From positions 1 to 64,000 of the forward strand of contig CAZNAD010000012.1 of assembly GCA_964571195.1 (NCBI GenBank): a stretch of DNA of 64,000 nucleotides, written 5' to 3'. A program made the translations under genes and the position numbers. This document shows positions 8,326 through 16,856 of the stretch, piece by piece (the first letter of the stretch is position 1; each line of letters opens with the position of its first letter). Below the pieces are notes generated by a model, which saw only the letters and a program-made list of their open reading frames with translations, was not told the origin of the DNA and ran no database searches. Source of the stretch: PALSA-1006 sp964571195 (GTDB lineage Bacteria; Pseudomonadota; Gammaproteobacteria; Burkholderiales; Gallionellaceae).

Positions 8326-8763
8326 TCAACTAACAAGATAGGGCGCAGGATACCTCAATTTGAGCAGCAACGCAGTCTCGCGCGCTTCCATCTTTTCTGC
8401 GTCACGCTTTTTCACATGGTCGTAACCTTGCAGGTGTAATACCGCATGAATGGTGAGATGGGCATAGTGCGCCAGCAGGTCTTTCCCCTGTTCTCTGGCT
8501 TCGCGCGCCACGACGGGGGCGCAAATGACGACATCACCATACAGCGGGGTGTCGTCGTCATAAACAAAAGTCAGCACATTGGTGGCGTAATCTTTGTTGC
8601 GGTAACTCAGATTCAACGCGCGCCCCTCGATCTCGTCCACGATGCGCAGTGCGATCTGCACATCCTGTTCGAGCGCAGCCTGCACCCAGCGGCGGAATTG
8701 TGGCCGCGTCGGAAGGTGTTTGCTGTTGCTGGCGTATTGTACGGAAAGAGAGAGTCGGGACAT
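8326..8763 (-). CDS. ybeY: Endoribonuclease YbeY (rRNA maturation factor)
   Basis: 145 residues from the ATG at 8763 (MSRLSLSVQYAS); an in-frame start upstream would run into the preceding gene and is rejected. The zinc-binding motif reads HAVLHLQGYDH, the UPF0054 HxxxHxxGxxH signature. YbeY acts in 16S rRNA 3' processing and 70S quality control. It lies 13 bp after the large GGDEF/EAL gene and 9 bp before corC. The phoH gene that normally precedes ybeY is absent. Confidence 0.94.
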   Translation of the reverse strand: MSRLSLSVQYASNSKHLPTRPQFRRWVQAALEQDVQIALRIVDEIEGRALNLSYRNKDYATNVLTFVYDDDTPLYGDVVICAPVVAREAREQGKDLLAHYAHLTIHAVLHLQGYDHVKKRDAEKMEARETALLLKLRYPAPYLVS

Positions 8764-8776
8764 TCTGCCCGCAAGT

Positions 8777-11700
8777 TTACTTTCTTTTCTTGTGCCACTG
8801 CATGAAATCTTCTGCCGACATGGGGTGGGCGATGCCATAACCCTGACCGTACATACATCCCACTTCGATCAGCATCTGGGTCAACTCTGCGGCCTCTATC
8901 CCTTCCGCCACCGTTTTGCGGCCAAAGGTCTTGGCGAGTGCGATGATGCCCTGCACAATGGCGCGGTCTCCTTCGTCAGTCAGCATGCCACGCACAAAAG
9001 ACTGGTCTATCTTGAGCGTCTCGGCGGAGAGTTTGCGCAGATAGGCGAGAGAGGAATAACCGGTACCGAAATCATCCAGCGCGAAGTTGACCCCCAATTT
9101 GCGGCAGGCATCTATCGTCTCGGCTGAGCTGGGGATGTCTTCGAGTGCCGCAGTCTCCAGTACCTCGATCTGTAGTCGATTGCGCAACATCTCTGGATAA
9201 CGGGACAATCTGCACTTCAGATCCGGCAGGAAATTAGGGGATTGCAGGTGGTTTGCGGAGATGTTGATGCTGACTTCCAGATCGAGTCCGTCCTTGTGCC
9301 AGGCATCAATCTGAGCCATGGCGGTATCCAACACCCAGTTGCCCAGATGGATTTCCAGATCGGAATCTTCGATGAAGGGCAGGAATTCGGCTGGCAGCAG
9401 CAGCCCGCGCTCGGGGTGATGCCAGCGGATCAATGCCTCGACTCCAGCGATATTGCCCGATGCCAGCTCAATCTTCGGCTGATAGAACAATTCGAACTCG
9501 GCATTTTTCAGCCCTGCCAGAATATGTCGCCTGGATTCGTGCAGGGCACGCACCCGCCGATCATGTGCGGAATCGTAGAGGTGATAGCGGTTCTTGCCGG
9601 TTTGTTTGGCGGTATACATGGCCTGATCGGCATGCCGCAACAGGGTGTCACCGTCCACGTCTTCCGATGGGTAGAAGGTCACGCCGATACTGGCGGATAC
9701 GGTCACATGTCCGGTTCCGACGTCCACAGGCGAGGAAACGATATTCAGGATGCGATCCAGAACCTGATAACACTCCTGTTCGCGAGCCAGATCGTTGAAT
9801 AACACCACGAACTCATCTCCGCCCAAACGAGCCAGAGTATCTCCCGCACGCAACATCTCCTGTAATCGTCGGGAGATATCCATCAACAGCTTGTCGCCAG
9901 CCTCGTGACCATAGCGGTCGTTGACATCCTTGAAGCCGTCCAGGTCGAGGTAGCAGATGGCCAGTAATTTGTGGTTACGTTGCGCGTGGGCGATGGCCTG
10001 ACGCAAGCGGTCTGCCAGTAGCCGCCGGTTTGGTACGCCGGTAAGCGAGTCGTAGTTGGCGATGTGGCTTAGCTCCGCCTCATGATCCTTGAAATAGGTG
10101 ATGTCCGAGAACACGCCGACGTGGCGTTGGACGCGCCCGTCCGTATCACAGATCGCCGAGATCGCGAGCAGCTCGGCATAAATTTCGCCGCTCTTGCGCC
10201 GATTCCAGATTTCGCCGCGCCAGGCCTTATTTGCTTTGAGCTCTGCCCACATGGCGTCATAAAAATCTTTGCTTTGCCGCCCCGAGCTGAGCAGCTTCGG
10301 GTTGCGGCCTATTACCTCATCGCGCTCATAGCCGGTGATGCGGGAGAATGCGGGATTGACGTCAGTGATGATATTGTCGGCATTGGTGATGACGACGGCA
10401 TCTTGCGTTTTATCGAACACGCTGGCGGTGATGCGCAGATTCTCCTCGGCTCGTTTGTTCGCAGTGATGTCACGCCAGACACCGACCATTAGTCGCTTTC
10501 CTGGCAGATCCAATATACGGACAGTGACCTCGACATCCAGAATGTCACCGTTGTTGCAGCGGTGGCGATTCTCGAAGCTGGATGCACCTAGTGTTTCAAT
10601 TCTTCGCACGGCTTTGCGCAATGCGTCCTGATCGAAGTCAGCCTGTGTATCCCAAAGATGCAGGCGCAAATATTCCTCGTAGGTGTAACCGAGCATCTTG
10701 CAAGCGGCAGGATTGGCCTCTACAAAGCGCAAAGTGTCCAGATCAATGATCTCTACGGCGCTGGGCGCTTCCGTGAAGATCGTGCGGAACAAAAGCTCGC
10801 TTTCCACCAGCTGCTGCTCCATGCGCTTGCGCTCGGAAATGTCCTCGACGATAGACCAGATATAGGCCTGTCCTTCGCTGTCGTGTATCAGCACACCGTT
10901 CAGTCGCAACGGTATGCGCCTGCCATCCTTGCGGATGTATTCCTTTTCATAAGGGCCGTAATGCCCCCTAGTATTGAGTGACGCCAATTGCTCGGCTTCT
11001 TTGTCGGCATATTCCTTGGGTGTTAACGCCCAGTAGTCGAGTTTGTTCAACTCCTCGCGTGTATAGCCGCAAATGTTTTGAAATGCTTCGTTGAACTCAA
11101 GATACAGGCCCTGCATGCTGGTCAACGCGATGCCCATGGTGGAAAGCTCAAACAGGCCGCGCAGTTTTTCTTCGCTGGCGGCAAGCGCCGCCGCCATTTT
11201 CTTGCGTTCGGTGATGTCGGTCTTTATCGCGACGTAATGGGTGGTATCGCCTTGCGGGTTTTTGATGGGAGCGATGCTGACATCTTCCCAATAGAATTCG
11301 CCATTCTTGCGCTTATTGAGAAGTTCTCCGTTCCACTCCTGCCCGCTGGTCAGTCTGTCCCACAATTCGAGATAGGTCTCTTTGGGTGTCAACCCCGATT
11401 GCAATATGCGCGGGTTCTCCCCGATAACCTCGGCGGCGCTATAGCCGGTGTTTACCGTGAAGCGGGGGTTGACGTACTGGATGCGCGCATCCAGATCGGC
11501 GATAACTACCGAGGTGGCGCTCTGCTCGACAGCGGCAGAAAGCTTGCGCAGCAATTCCTCTGAGCGCATACGTTCGGTAATATCGCGGGACAGCATGACG
11601 AAGTGCTGGTCAGTCGAGCCATTGGCACTTTTCAGCGAAGTGGATAGCTCGAACCAGCCTTCCCCTTGGGGCAGGTCGATGCGGATGATCTGTCCGCTTG

Positions 11701-13957
11701 AATAACCTTCTGTTTCGGCCTCTTCGATGGCATACATCACAATTTCTGCCGCTTCCGGCGGGAGCATTTCGGCAACGGTACGCCCGAGCAGCATTTCTTT
11801 TTGGGCTGCCAGTAACTTGGGATCGTGTGCCCAGATGTTGAGATAACGGCCCTTCCTGTCGAGTTCGAATAACAGATCGGGAATGGCATTGATAATCCCT
11901 TCGCTTAATGCCAAGGCCCGCCGCAAATCCAGTTCCGCTTGCTTCAGTTCGGAGATGTCGCTGCCCATCGCAAGCGCACCGGTTACTTCGCCATCACTGT
12001 TCCGCTCAGGGACGAAATAGATGCTGTGGTGCCTTAGATCACCCTTCTCATTCGGCAATGCCAGGTTAAATCGTTCTTCAACATTCTGCTGGATGACGCG
12101 CCTGAGCACAGCCTCATAAGCATTGGAATCTTCGCCGTGTATAACCTCGGTGGGTGTTTTGCCCAGCATCTGCTCAGCGGTAACGTTCAACATCCGCAGC
12201 ATGCGCGGATTGACATACACCATGCGGCAATCCCGGTCATAGCGCACGATGTTTTCGGGGGCATTTTCCGCGAGAGTGCGAAATTCCATTTCGCGCAAAC
12301 GTAGCAGGCGGTCGCTGCGCGCGCGCTCCAGTTCGGCCGCAGCACGTGTCGCTATCAGGTTCAATAAATCGGTGATGGATAATTGGTCGGCAAGCGGTTT
12401 GCTGTCGATGACGGCGATCAGGCCGATCGCCCGCCCGGAAGAGTCCCACAGCGGAATCCCGGCATAACTTTCTGCGCCCATGTCGGCCAGCATGGTGTCG
12501 GCAGGAAATAGCGATTGTATGCCTTGCCGGTAGCAGCACAGCTCCTTGCCCATGACGTTGTCGCAAGGAGTGTCCTTGAGCGCATAGCGCATGTTGGGGG
12601 CGATACTGCCTTTGGCGTACAGCGCAACCGTTTCGGCGATGCCGGCCTCCTCGGATAGTTTATCGATGACGACGTAGTCCACGTTCAATGTCTTGCCGAG
12701 ATATTCCGCGAGTGCGGCCATAAAACTCTCAGGATTGTCCGCTTCGCCGCGTTGTGCGATAAAACGCAGCGCATCTTCGGTTTGCTTGCGCGCCGTGATG
12801 TCGCGGGCTATGCCGAGAATGCCGATCAGATTTCCTTGTGCGTCGCGCATCGGTGTTTTGACGGTTTCCAGCAGTTCGCGGTGTCCGTCATCGGCATAGG
12901 TGACCCATTCCTCATTGATGCGGGGTTCGTTACTTTCCATTGCGTGGCGGTCATGGCTGCGGAAGAACTCGGCCAGTTCGCGGGACATGAAATCAAAGTC
13001 GGATTTTCCGACAATATCTTTTTCCGGTGCGCCGAAGAAACGTTCGAAGCGCGGGTTGCAGGCAAGATAGACACCGTCTGGATCCTTGAGCCAGACCAGG
13101 TCGGGAATGTTGTTGATCAGGGTGCGCAGAAACAAACTATCAACAGCGGCCTTTTCGTCTGTCAGACCTTGCACCAGCGTTTGGGTCAGATCGTGTTCGG
13201 TGACCAGACCGGCCAGCTTTCCAGATGTGTCGGTCACGATCAGATGGCGCACCTTGGCGTGCAACATCAGCTCGGCGGCTGCACTGGTGCTGGAGCCGGG
13301 TTGAATCGTCAGAACGGGGGCGGTCATGACCGTTTCAATTGCGACATCGTTGTGTGCCGGATCGCTGGAATAAAGGCGCACGATGTCGCGTTCGGTCAGA
13401 ATACCCACCGGGCGGCCTTCTTCGGCCACTACGACACAGCTATCGCGGTGTGATTGCAACAGGCTGAGGGCATCCAGCAGGCGGTCTTGTCGCCGTAAGC
13501 AGAGCACCGAACGGTTCATCATCGAGGCGACTAGACGCCGCCCGGTCAGGGCGGTGAGATTGATATGCAGACGAAAATCCGTTTCGCTGACCACCCCCAA
13601 CAGGCGGTTGTCCTTGTCCTTGAGCACTAAATGCCGGATGCCCTTGAGCAGACAGAGTTGGTATGCCTCCAGGCAGGAAATCGAATCGGGAACGGTGATC
13701 ACCGGTACCGACATGATTGTTTGCAGCGGGGTGTCCGGTGGTGTGCTGGATAACATTGCACGCAACACATCACTTTCGGTGACGATACCCTGCGGATGTG
13801 CTTCGGCATCCGCCACCACTAGCGACGAGACATGTTTTTCGGACATGATGCGTGCAGCCACGCCGACCGAATCTGCAGGGCTCAGGTATGCGACATTGCG
13901 AGTGGCGATCTCGATCAAGAGGGTGTTCGGTTCGATACTGCTGGTTCTGGATCGCAT
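8777..13957 (-). CDS. Very large CBS/PAS/GAF sensor with diguanylate cyclase (GGDEF) and phosphodiesterase (EAL) domains
   Basis: 1726 residues, no membrane segment or signal peptide seen, so probably cytoplasmic. Order: four CBS domains (about 20-70, 85-135, 145-197, 210-262); PAS (275-395); GAF (400-555); six more PAS/PAC units; GGDEF with RLGGDEFVVLF (GGDEF at 1379-1383); EAL (EAL at 1507-1509). The I-site RxxD (R1370-D1373) sits five residues before GGDEF, so product inhibition is likely. The EAL domain keeps NISANHLQ, DDFGTGYSS, LKIDQSF and TVAEGIE, so both activities look intact. CBS pairs commonly bind adenine nucleotides and PAS domains may bind haem or flavin; no ligand can be assigned. 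It is divergent from a Crp-family regulator, and it sits where phoH is expected. Confidence 0.93.
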   Translation of the reverse strand: MRSRTSSIEPNTLLIEIATRNVAYLSPADSVGVAARIMSEKHVSSLVVADAEAHPQGIVTESDVLRAMLSSTPPDTPLQTIMSVPVITVPDSISCLEAYQLCLLKGIRHLVLKDKDNRLLGVVSETDFRLHINLTALTGRRLVASMMNRSVLCLRRQDRLLDALSLLQSHRDSCVVVAEEGRPVGILTERDIVRLYSSDPAHNDVAIETVMTAPVLTIQPGSSTSAAAELMLHAKVRHLIVTDTSGKLAGLVTEHDLTQTLVQGLTDEKAAVDSLFLRTLINNIPDLVWLKDPDGVYLACNPRFERFFGAPEKDIVGKSDFDFMSRELAEFFRSHDRHAMESNEPRINEEWVTYADDGHRELLETVKTPMRDAQGNLIGILGIARDITARKQTEDALRFIAQRGEADNPESFMAALAEYLGKTLNVDYVVIDKLSEEAGIAETVALYAKGSIAPNMRYALKDTPCDNVMGKELCCYRQGIQSLFPADTMLADMGAESYAGIPLWDSSGRAIGLIAVIDSKPLADQLSITDLLNLIATRAAAELERARSDRLLRLREMEFRTLAENAPENIVRYDRDCRMVYVNPRMLRMLNVTAEQMLGKTPTEVIHGEDSNAYEAVLRRVIQQNVEERFNLALPNEKGDLRHHSIYFVPERNSDGEVTGALAMGSDISELKQAELDLRRALALSEGIINAIPDLLFELDRKGRYLNIWAHDPKLLAAQKEMLLGRTVAEMLPPEAAEIVMYAIEEAETEGYSSGQIIRIDLPQGEGWFELSTSLKSANGSTDQHFVMLSRDITERMRSEELLRKLSAAVEQSATSVVIADLDARIQYVNPRFTVNTGYSAAEVIGENPRILQSGLTPKETYLELWDRLTSGQEWNGELLNKRKNGEFYWEDVSIAPIKNPQGDTTHYVAIKTDITERKKMAAALAASEEKLRGLFELSTMGIALTSMQGLYLEFNEAFQNICGYTREELNKLDYWALTPKEYADKEAEQLASLNTRGHYGPYEKEYIRKDGRRIPLRLNGVLIHDSEGQAYIWSIVEDISERKRMEQQLVESELLFRTIFTEAPSAVEIIDLDTLRFVEANPAACKMLGYTYEEYLRLHLWDTQADFDQDALRKAVRRIETLGASSFENRHRCNNGDILDVEVTVRILDLPGKRLMVGVWRDITANKRAEENLRITASVFDKTQDAVVITNADNIITDVNPAFSRITGYERDEVIGRNPKLLSSGRQSKDFYDAMWAELKANKAWRGEIWNRRKSGEIYAELLAISAICDTDGRVQRHVGVFSDITYFKDHEAELSHIANYDSLTGVPNRRLLADRLRQAIAHAQRNHKLLAICYLDLDGFKDVNDRYGHEAGDKLLMDISRRLQEMLRAGDTLARLGGDEFVVLFNDLAREQECYQVLDRILNIVSSPVDVGTGHVTVSASIGVTFYPSEDVDGDTLLRHADQAMYTAKQTGKNRYHLYDSAHDRRVRALHESRRHILAGLKNAEFELFYQPKIELASGNIAGVEALIRWHHPERGLLLPAEFLPFIEDSDLEIHLGNWVLDTAMAQIDAWHKDGLDLEVSINISANHLQSPNFLPDLKCRLSRYPEMLRNRLQIEVLETAALEDIPSSAETIDACRKLGVNFALDDFGTGYSSLAYLRKLSAETLKIDQSFVRGMLTDEGDRAIVQGIIALAKTFGRKTVAEGIEAAELTQMLIEVGCMYGQGYGIAHPMSAEDFMQWHKKRK

Positions 13958-14128
13958 AATGATCGATGTGGTTGGCGGGCAAGGGACTGCAAATAACCAT
14001 CCTGTGGCAGATTGTCTGTTAAACAGATGCTTTAATCAGCCCGTCTCTTGCGCCGGGACGACTGCTGCTCAGCTCGGAATGGTCAAGATGCTCCCCGCAG
14101 CAACATAGCAAAAATCAGGGCGGCGCTC

Positions 14129-14144
14129 TGTGCGCTAGCGCACA
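14129..14144. promoter_or_regulatory. Palindromic operator upstream of the Crp-family gene (site 1)
   Basis: TGTGCGCTAGCGCACA is a perfect 16-bp palindrome in the 326-bp gap between the GGDEF/EAL gene and the divergent Crp-family gene. A two-fold symmetric TGTG...CACA site suits a Crp/Fnr dimer. A second, diverged copy lies 50 bp away. The rest of this gap shows nothing else that I recognise. Confidence 0.6.
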
Positions 14145-14178
14145 AAGTGTGGTGCTGTAGATGCTTGGCAGTTTGTTA

Positions 14179-14194
14179 TGTGCGCTGACGAACA
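14179..14194. promoter_or_regulatory. Diverged operator copy upstream of the Crp-family gene (site 2)
   Basis: TGTGCGCTGACGAACA shares the full left half TGTGCGCT and the final ACA of site 1, with start points exactly 50 bp apart, close to five helical turns. It lies about 105 bp before the Crp-family ATG, close to where its promoter should be, which would fit autoregulation. Confidence 0.5.
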
Positions 14195-14283
14195 AAAGAT
14201 TATAGATAGTTTGTGTAAGATGCAGTCCCCGACTGTGGTTTCTCGGGCAACGATCAGAGTCTATAAGAACAAATTCAAATCAT

Positions 14284-14991
14284 ATGCCTCAAGAACATTA
14301 CCTGAAACAGAACCACTTGCTTGGAACTCTTCCGCCTGCAGAACTCAAGATACTGAAGCCGCATCTTGAGTTGGTTTTGTTGAATGTCGGCGAAGTGCTT
14401 GCCGAGCCGGGTAAACGTCCGAGCCATTCGTACTTCCCGGTGGATAGTGTCGTCTCTCTTTATTACCGCATGGAGAATGGTGAATCCGTTGAGATCGCCA
14501 TGATAGGTAACGAGGGCATGTTCAGCGTTGCCCAGGTCATGGGGGGAGAATCGCTGCCGTATTCTGCGGTCGTCGAGACTTCGGGACATGCATTCCGCAT
14601 AGATCGGGGCATCTTGAAGAAAGAATTCAACCATGAGGGATTTTTGCGCAAGACGCTGCTGCTTTACTCCCAGGCCGCGCTGACGCAGATGGCACAAGTG
14701 GCTGTCTGCGGAAAACATCACACCCTCAACCAGCAGCTCTGCCTGCATCTGTTGCTGGTCAATGATAAGTCGCTGTCCGATACATTATTGCTGACGCATG
14801 AGGCAATCGCGCACATGCTGGGGGTGCGCCGCGAGGGGGTGACCAACGCTGCCGTAAAATTACGCGAAGAAGGGCTGATCGATTACAAGCGCGGCCTTAT
14901 CCGGGTGATCGACAGGGATGGCCTGGAGGCGCAATGCTGCGAGTGTTACGAGGTCGTGCGCAAAGAGTTCAAAAGATTGCTGGGATATTGA
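14284..14991 (+). CDS. Crp/Fnr-family transcriptional regulator
   Basis: 235 residues. An N-terminal cyclic-nucleotide-binding-like beta-roll (about 10-140, with PSHSYFPVDSVVSLYYRMENG and the GNEGMFSVAQVMGGE turn) is followed by a Crp-type winged helix-turn-helix (about 150-220, TLLLTHEAIAHMLGVRREGV). The phosphate-binding RxS/T of cAMP-binding Crp is not seen, nor the N-terminal cysteines of Fnr, so the signal is unknown. The C-terminus carries two close cysteines (QCCECYE). Divergent from the GGDEF/EAL gene and preceded by two palindromic sites; I infer autoregulation and perhaps control of the cyclic-di-GMP gene. Confidence 0.88.
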   Translation: MPQEHYLKQNHLLGTLPPAELKILKPHLELVLLNVGEVLAEPGKRPSHSYFPVDSVVSLYYRMENGESVEIAMIGNEGMFSVAQVMGGESLPYSAVVETSGHAFRIDRGILKKEFNHEGFLRKTLLLYSQAALTQMAQVAVCGKHHTLNQQLCLHLLLVNDKSLSDTLLLTHEAIAHMLGVRREGVTNAAVKLREEGLIDYKRGLIRVIDRDGLEAQCCECYEVVRKEFKRLLGY

Positions 14992-14999
14992 TGAACTGA

Positions 15000-16349
15000 T
15001 CAACCCGCCAGTTCACCGCGCAGGGTGTGCATGGATACTGAAGTGATGACGACTTCGACGAAGCGTCCCACCAGGCCGGCGGGACCGACGAAATTGACTA
15101 CACGGTTGTTGTCGGTGCGCCCAGCCAGTTCGCGCTGGTCTTTTTTTGAGATACCTTCCACCACGACGCGTTGCACCGTGCCGACCATCTTCTCGCTGTA
15201 GGCGTTTTCCAATTCGTCGATCCTGGCTTTTAACCGGTTCAGCCGCGCCATCTTGATTTCATACGATACCTCGTCCGCCATTTCCGCCGCCGGAGTGCCG
15301 GGTCTGGGGCTATACAGGAAGCTGAAGCTGACATCGAACTGCACGTCCTCGATCAATTTCATGGTTGCCTCGAAATCGTTTTCCGTCTCGCCGGGGAAGC
15401 CCACGATGAAATCCGAAGTGATGGAGATGTCGGGGCGCAATGCCCGCACCTTGCGGATGATGGATTTGTATTCCAGGGCGGTGTAGCCGCGTTGCATATT
15501 GGCGAGTACCCGATCCGAGCCGGACTGTACCGGCAGGTGCAAATGGTTGGCCAGTTTCGGGGTATCACGGTAAAGCTCGATCAGTCGCGGGGTCATCTCC
15601 CTCGGATGGGATGTCATGAAACGTATCCGTTGTACTCCATCGAGTGCGGCAATGGCGCGGATCAGGTAAGCCAGATCCACTGGCTCGCCATCGTCATGTT
15701 CGCCCGCATAGGCATTCACGTTCTGCCCCAGCAGGGTGATCTCACCCACGCCTTGCGCCACCAGGCCGCGAACATCGCGTAGCACATCGTCCAGCGGACG
15801 CGAGATCTCATCGCCCCGGGTATACGGCACGACACAGAAAGTGCAGAACTTGCTGCATCCTTCCATGATAGAGACAAAGGCAGCGCCGCTATTTACCTGC
15901 CCTCCTTCGATTTTGCTCAGAACGGGTGTCGGCAAGCTGTCGAATTTTTCGATCTCGGGAAAACTGATGTCCATCTGCACCCGCCCGCTGGCACGGCGGG
16001 CGGCGATCAATTCGGGCAGGCGGTGCAAGGTCTGCGGGCCGAAAATGACATCTACATAAGGCGCGCGCCGAAAGATGGTCATGCCCTCCTGGCTGGCGAC
16101 GCACCCACCCACGCCGATGATCAGATCGGGTTTGGCCAATTTTAATGGGCGTACCCGCCCCAGATCCGAAAATACTTTCTCTTCCGCCTTCTCGCGTATC
16201 GAACAGGTGTTGAACAGGATGATGTCGGCGTCTCCCACCTGCTCAGTGAGGGTCACGTCCCCGTTGGCGCGCAACACGTCGGCGATCTTGTCGGAATCGT
16301 ATTCGTTCATCTGACAGCCGAATGTTTTGATAAAGAGTTTTTGGATCAC
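15000..16349 (-). CDS. miaB: tRNA-2-methylthio-N6-dimethylallyladenosine synthase MiaB
   Basis: 449 residues from the GTG at 16349, which gives the family N-terminus IQKLFIKTFGCQMNEYDSDK and has AGAGA six bases upstream; a TTG 14 codons earlier is less likely. UPF0004 domain with its cysteines (FGCQMN, NTCSIRE, GGCVASQ), radical-SAM CSKFCTFC (CxxxCxxC), then a TRAM domain at the end. It methylthiolates i6A37 of tRNAs reading UNN codons. The usual neighbour order miaB-phoH-ybeY-corC-lnt is broken here. Confidence 0.96.
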   Translation of the reverse strand: MIQKLFIKTFGCQMNEYDSDKIADVLRANGDVTLTEQVGDADIILFNTCSIREKAEEKVFSDLGRVRPLKLAKPDLIIGVGGCVASQEGMTIFRRAPYVDVIFGPQTLHRLPELIAARRASGRVQMDISFPEIEKFDSLPTPVLSKIEGGQVNSGAAFVSIMEGCSKFCTFCVVPYTRGDEISRPLDDVLRDVRGLVAQGVGEITLLGQNVNAYAGEHDDGEPVDLAYLIRAIAALDGVQRIRFMTSHPREMTPRLIELYRDTPKLANHLHLPVQSGSDRVLANMQRGYTALEYKSIIRKVRALRPDISITSDFIVGFPGETENDFEATMKLIEDVQFDVSFSFLYSPRPGTPAAEMADEVSYEIKMARLNRLKARIDELENAYSEKMVGTVQRVVVEGISKKDQRELAGRTDNNRVVNFVGPAGLVGRFVEVVITSVSMHTLRGELAG

Positions 16350-16558
16350 GCGAGGTCTCTGGCAGTGGCCGACAGGATCGGCAAGAATCAATGGATAGCG
16401 GGATAGTCCGAGCCGGGAAAGAAGTGGGAAGGTTGCAATAGCCGACTAAATAGCTTGGGGTTATTCTATCGAAAAAGGCTTGTACCCGCAAAGAATTATG
16501 CTAGGATTGCGTCCGAAGTTTGTAGGTCGTTTGATATATTTCTGTGGAGGAGATAACA

Positions 16559-16651
16559 ATGAGCATCGTCGCAACGTTCTGTGCAGTTACTACCGTTATT
16601 CTGGCAGTATGGTTTTCGCTATTCATGGTTAAAGAGCTGTTCAAGAACTAA
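16559..16651 (+). CDS. 30-residue single-pass membrane peptide
   Basis: The frame encodes 30 residues beginning MSIVATFCAVTTVILAVWF, a strong transmembrane helix (about 3-22) followed by the basic tail MVKELFKN. A very strong ribosome site GGAGGAG (16546-16552) lies 6 bases before the ATG, and a perfect rho-independent terminator follows at 16671-16707, so this is a complete monocistronic unit. No family is recognised. Small helices of this kind often act as accessory subunits of membrane complexes, but nothing nearby names a partner. Confidence 0.75.
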   Translation: MSIVATFCAVTTVILAVWFSLFMVKELFKN

Positions 16652-16670
16652 ACAAGCGCTTTACCAAATT

Positions 16671-16707
16671 AAAAAACTCCGGCCTTTGCAGGCCGGAGTT
16701 TTTTTTA
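16671..16707 (+). terminator. Rho-independent terminator of the 30-residue peptide gene
   Basis: Stem ACTCCGGCC / GGCCGGAGT with a six-base loop (16676-16699), preceded by A6 and followed by T8. Strong in both orientations, so it may also stop transcripts from the tRNA side. Confidence 0.9.
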
Positions 16708-16753
16708 TCGCTAGCGAATGATTTCGCGCTTCAGTAACGGCACGTGTTCGCGC

Positions 16754-16829
16754 TGGTGGAGGTGATCAGGATCGAACTGACGGCCTTCTGATTGCGAACC
16801 AGACGCTCTCCCAACTGAGCTACACCCCC
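16754..16829 (-). tRNA. tRNA-Ala(CGC)
   Basis: 76 nt with encoded CCA. Acceptor GGGGGTG pairs with CACCTCC and contains the G3-U70 pair that marks alanine tRNAs, with A73. The anticodon stem TCTGG/TCAGA encloses the loop TTCGCAA, anticodon CGC, reading GCG. T-arm GTTCGATCC is standard. Confidence 0.93.
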
Positions 16830-16856
16830 GCCGGATCAATCCTAAAGGCAAATCTT

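Noticed and set aside
16350..16391. TTG start giving 14 extra residues to MiaB
   Set aside because: The GTG at 16349 has a better ribosome site and gives the family N-terminus directly.
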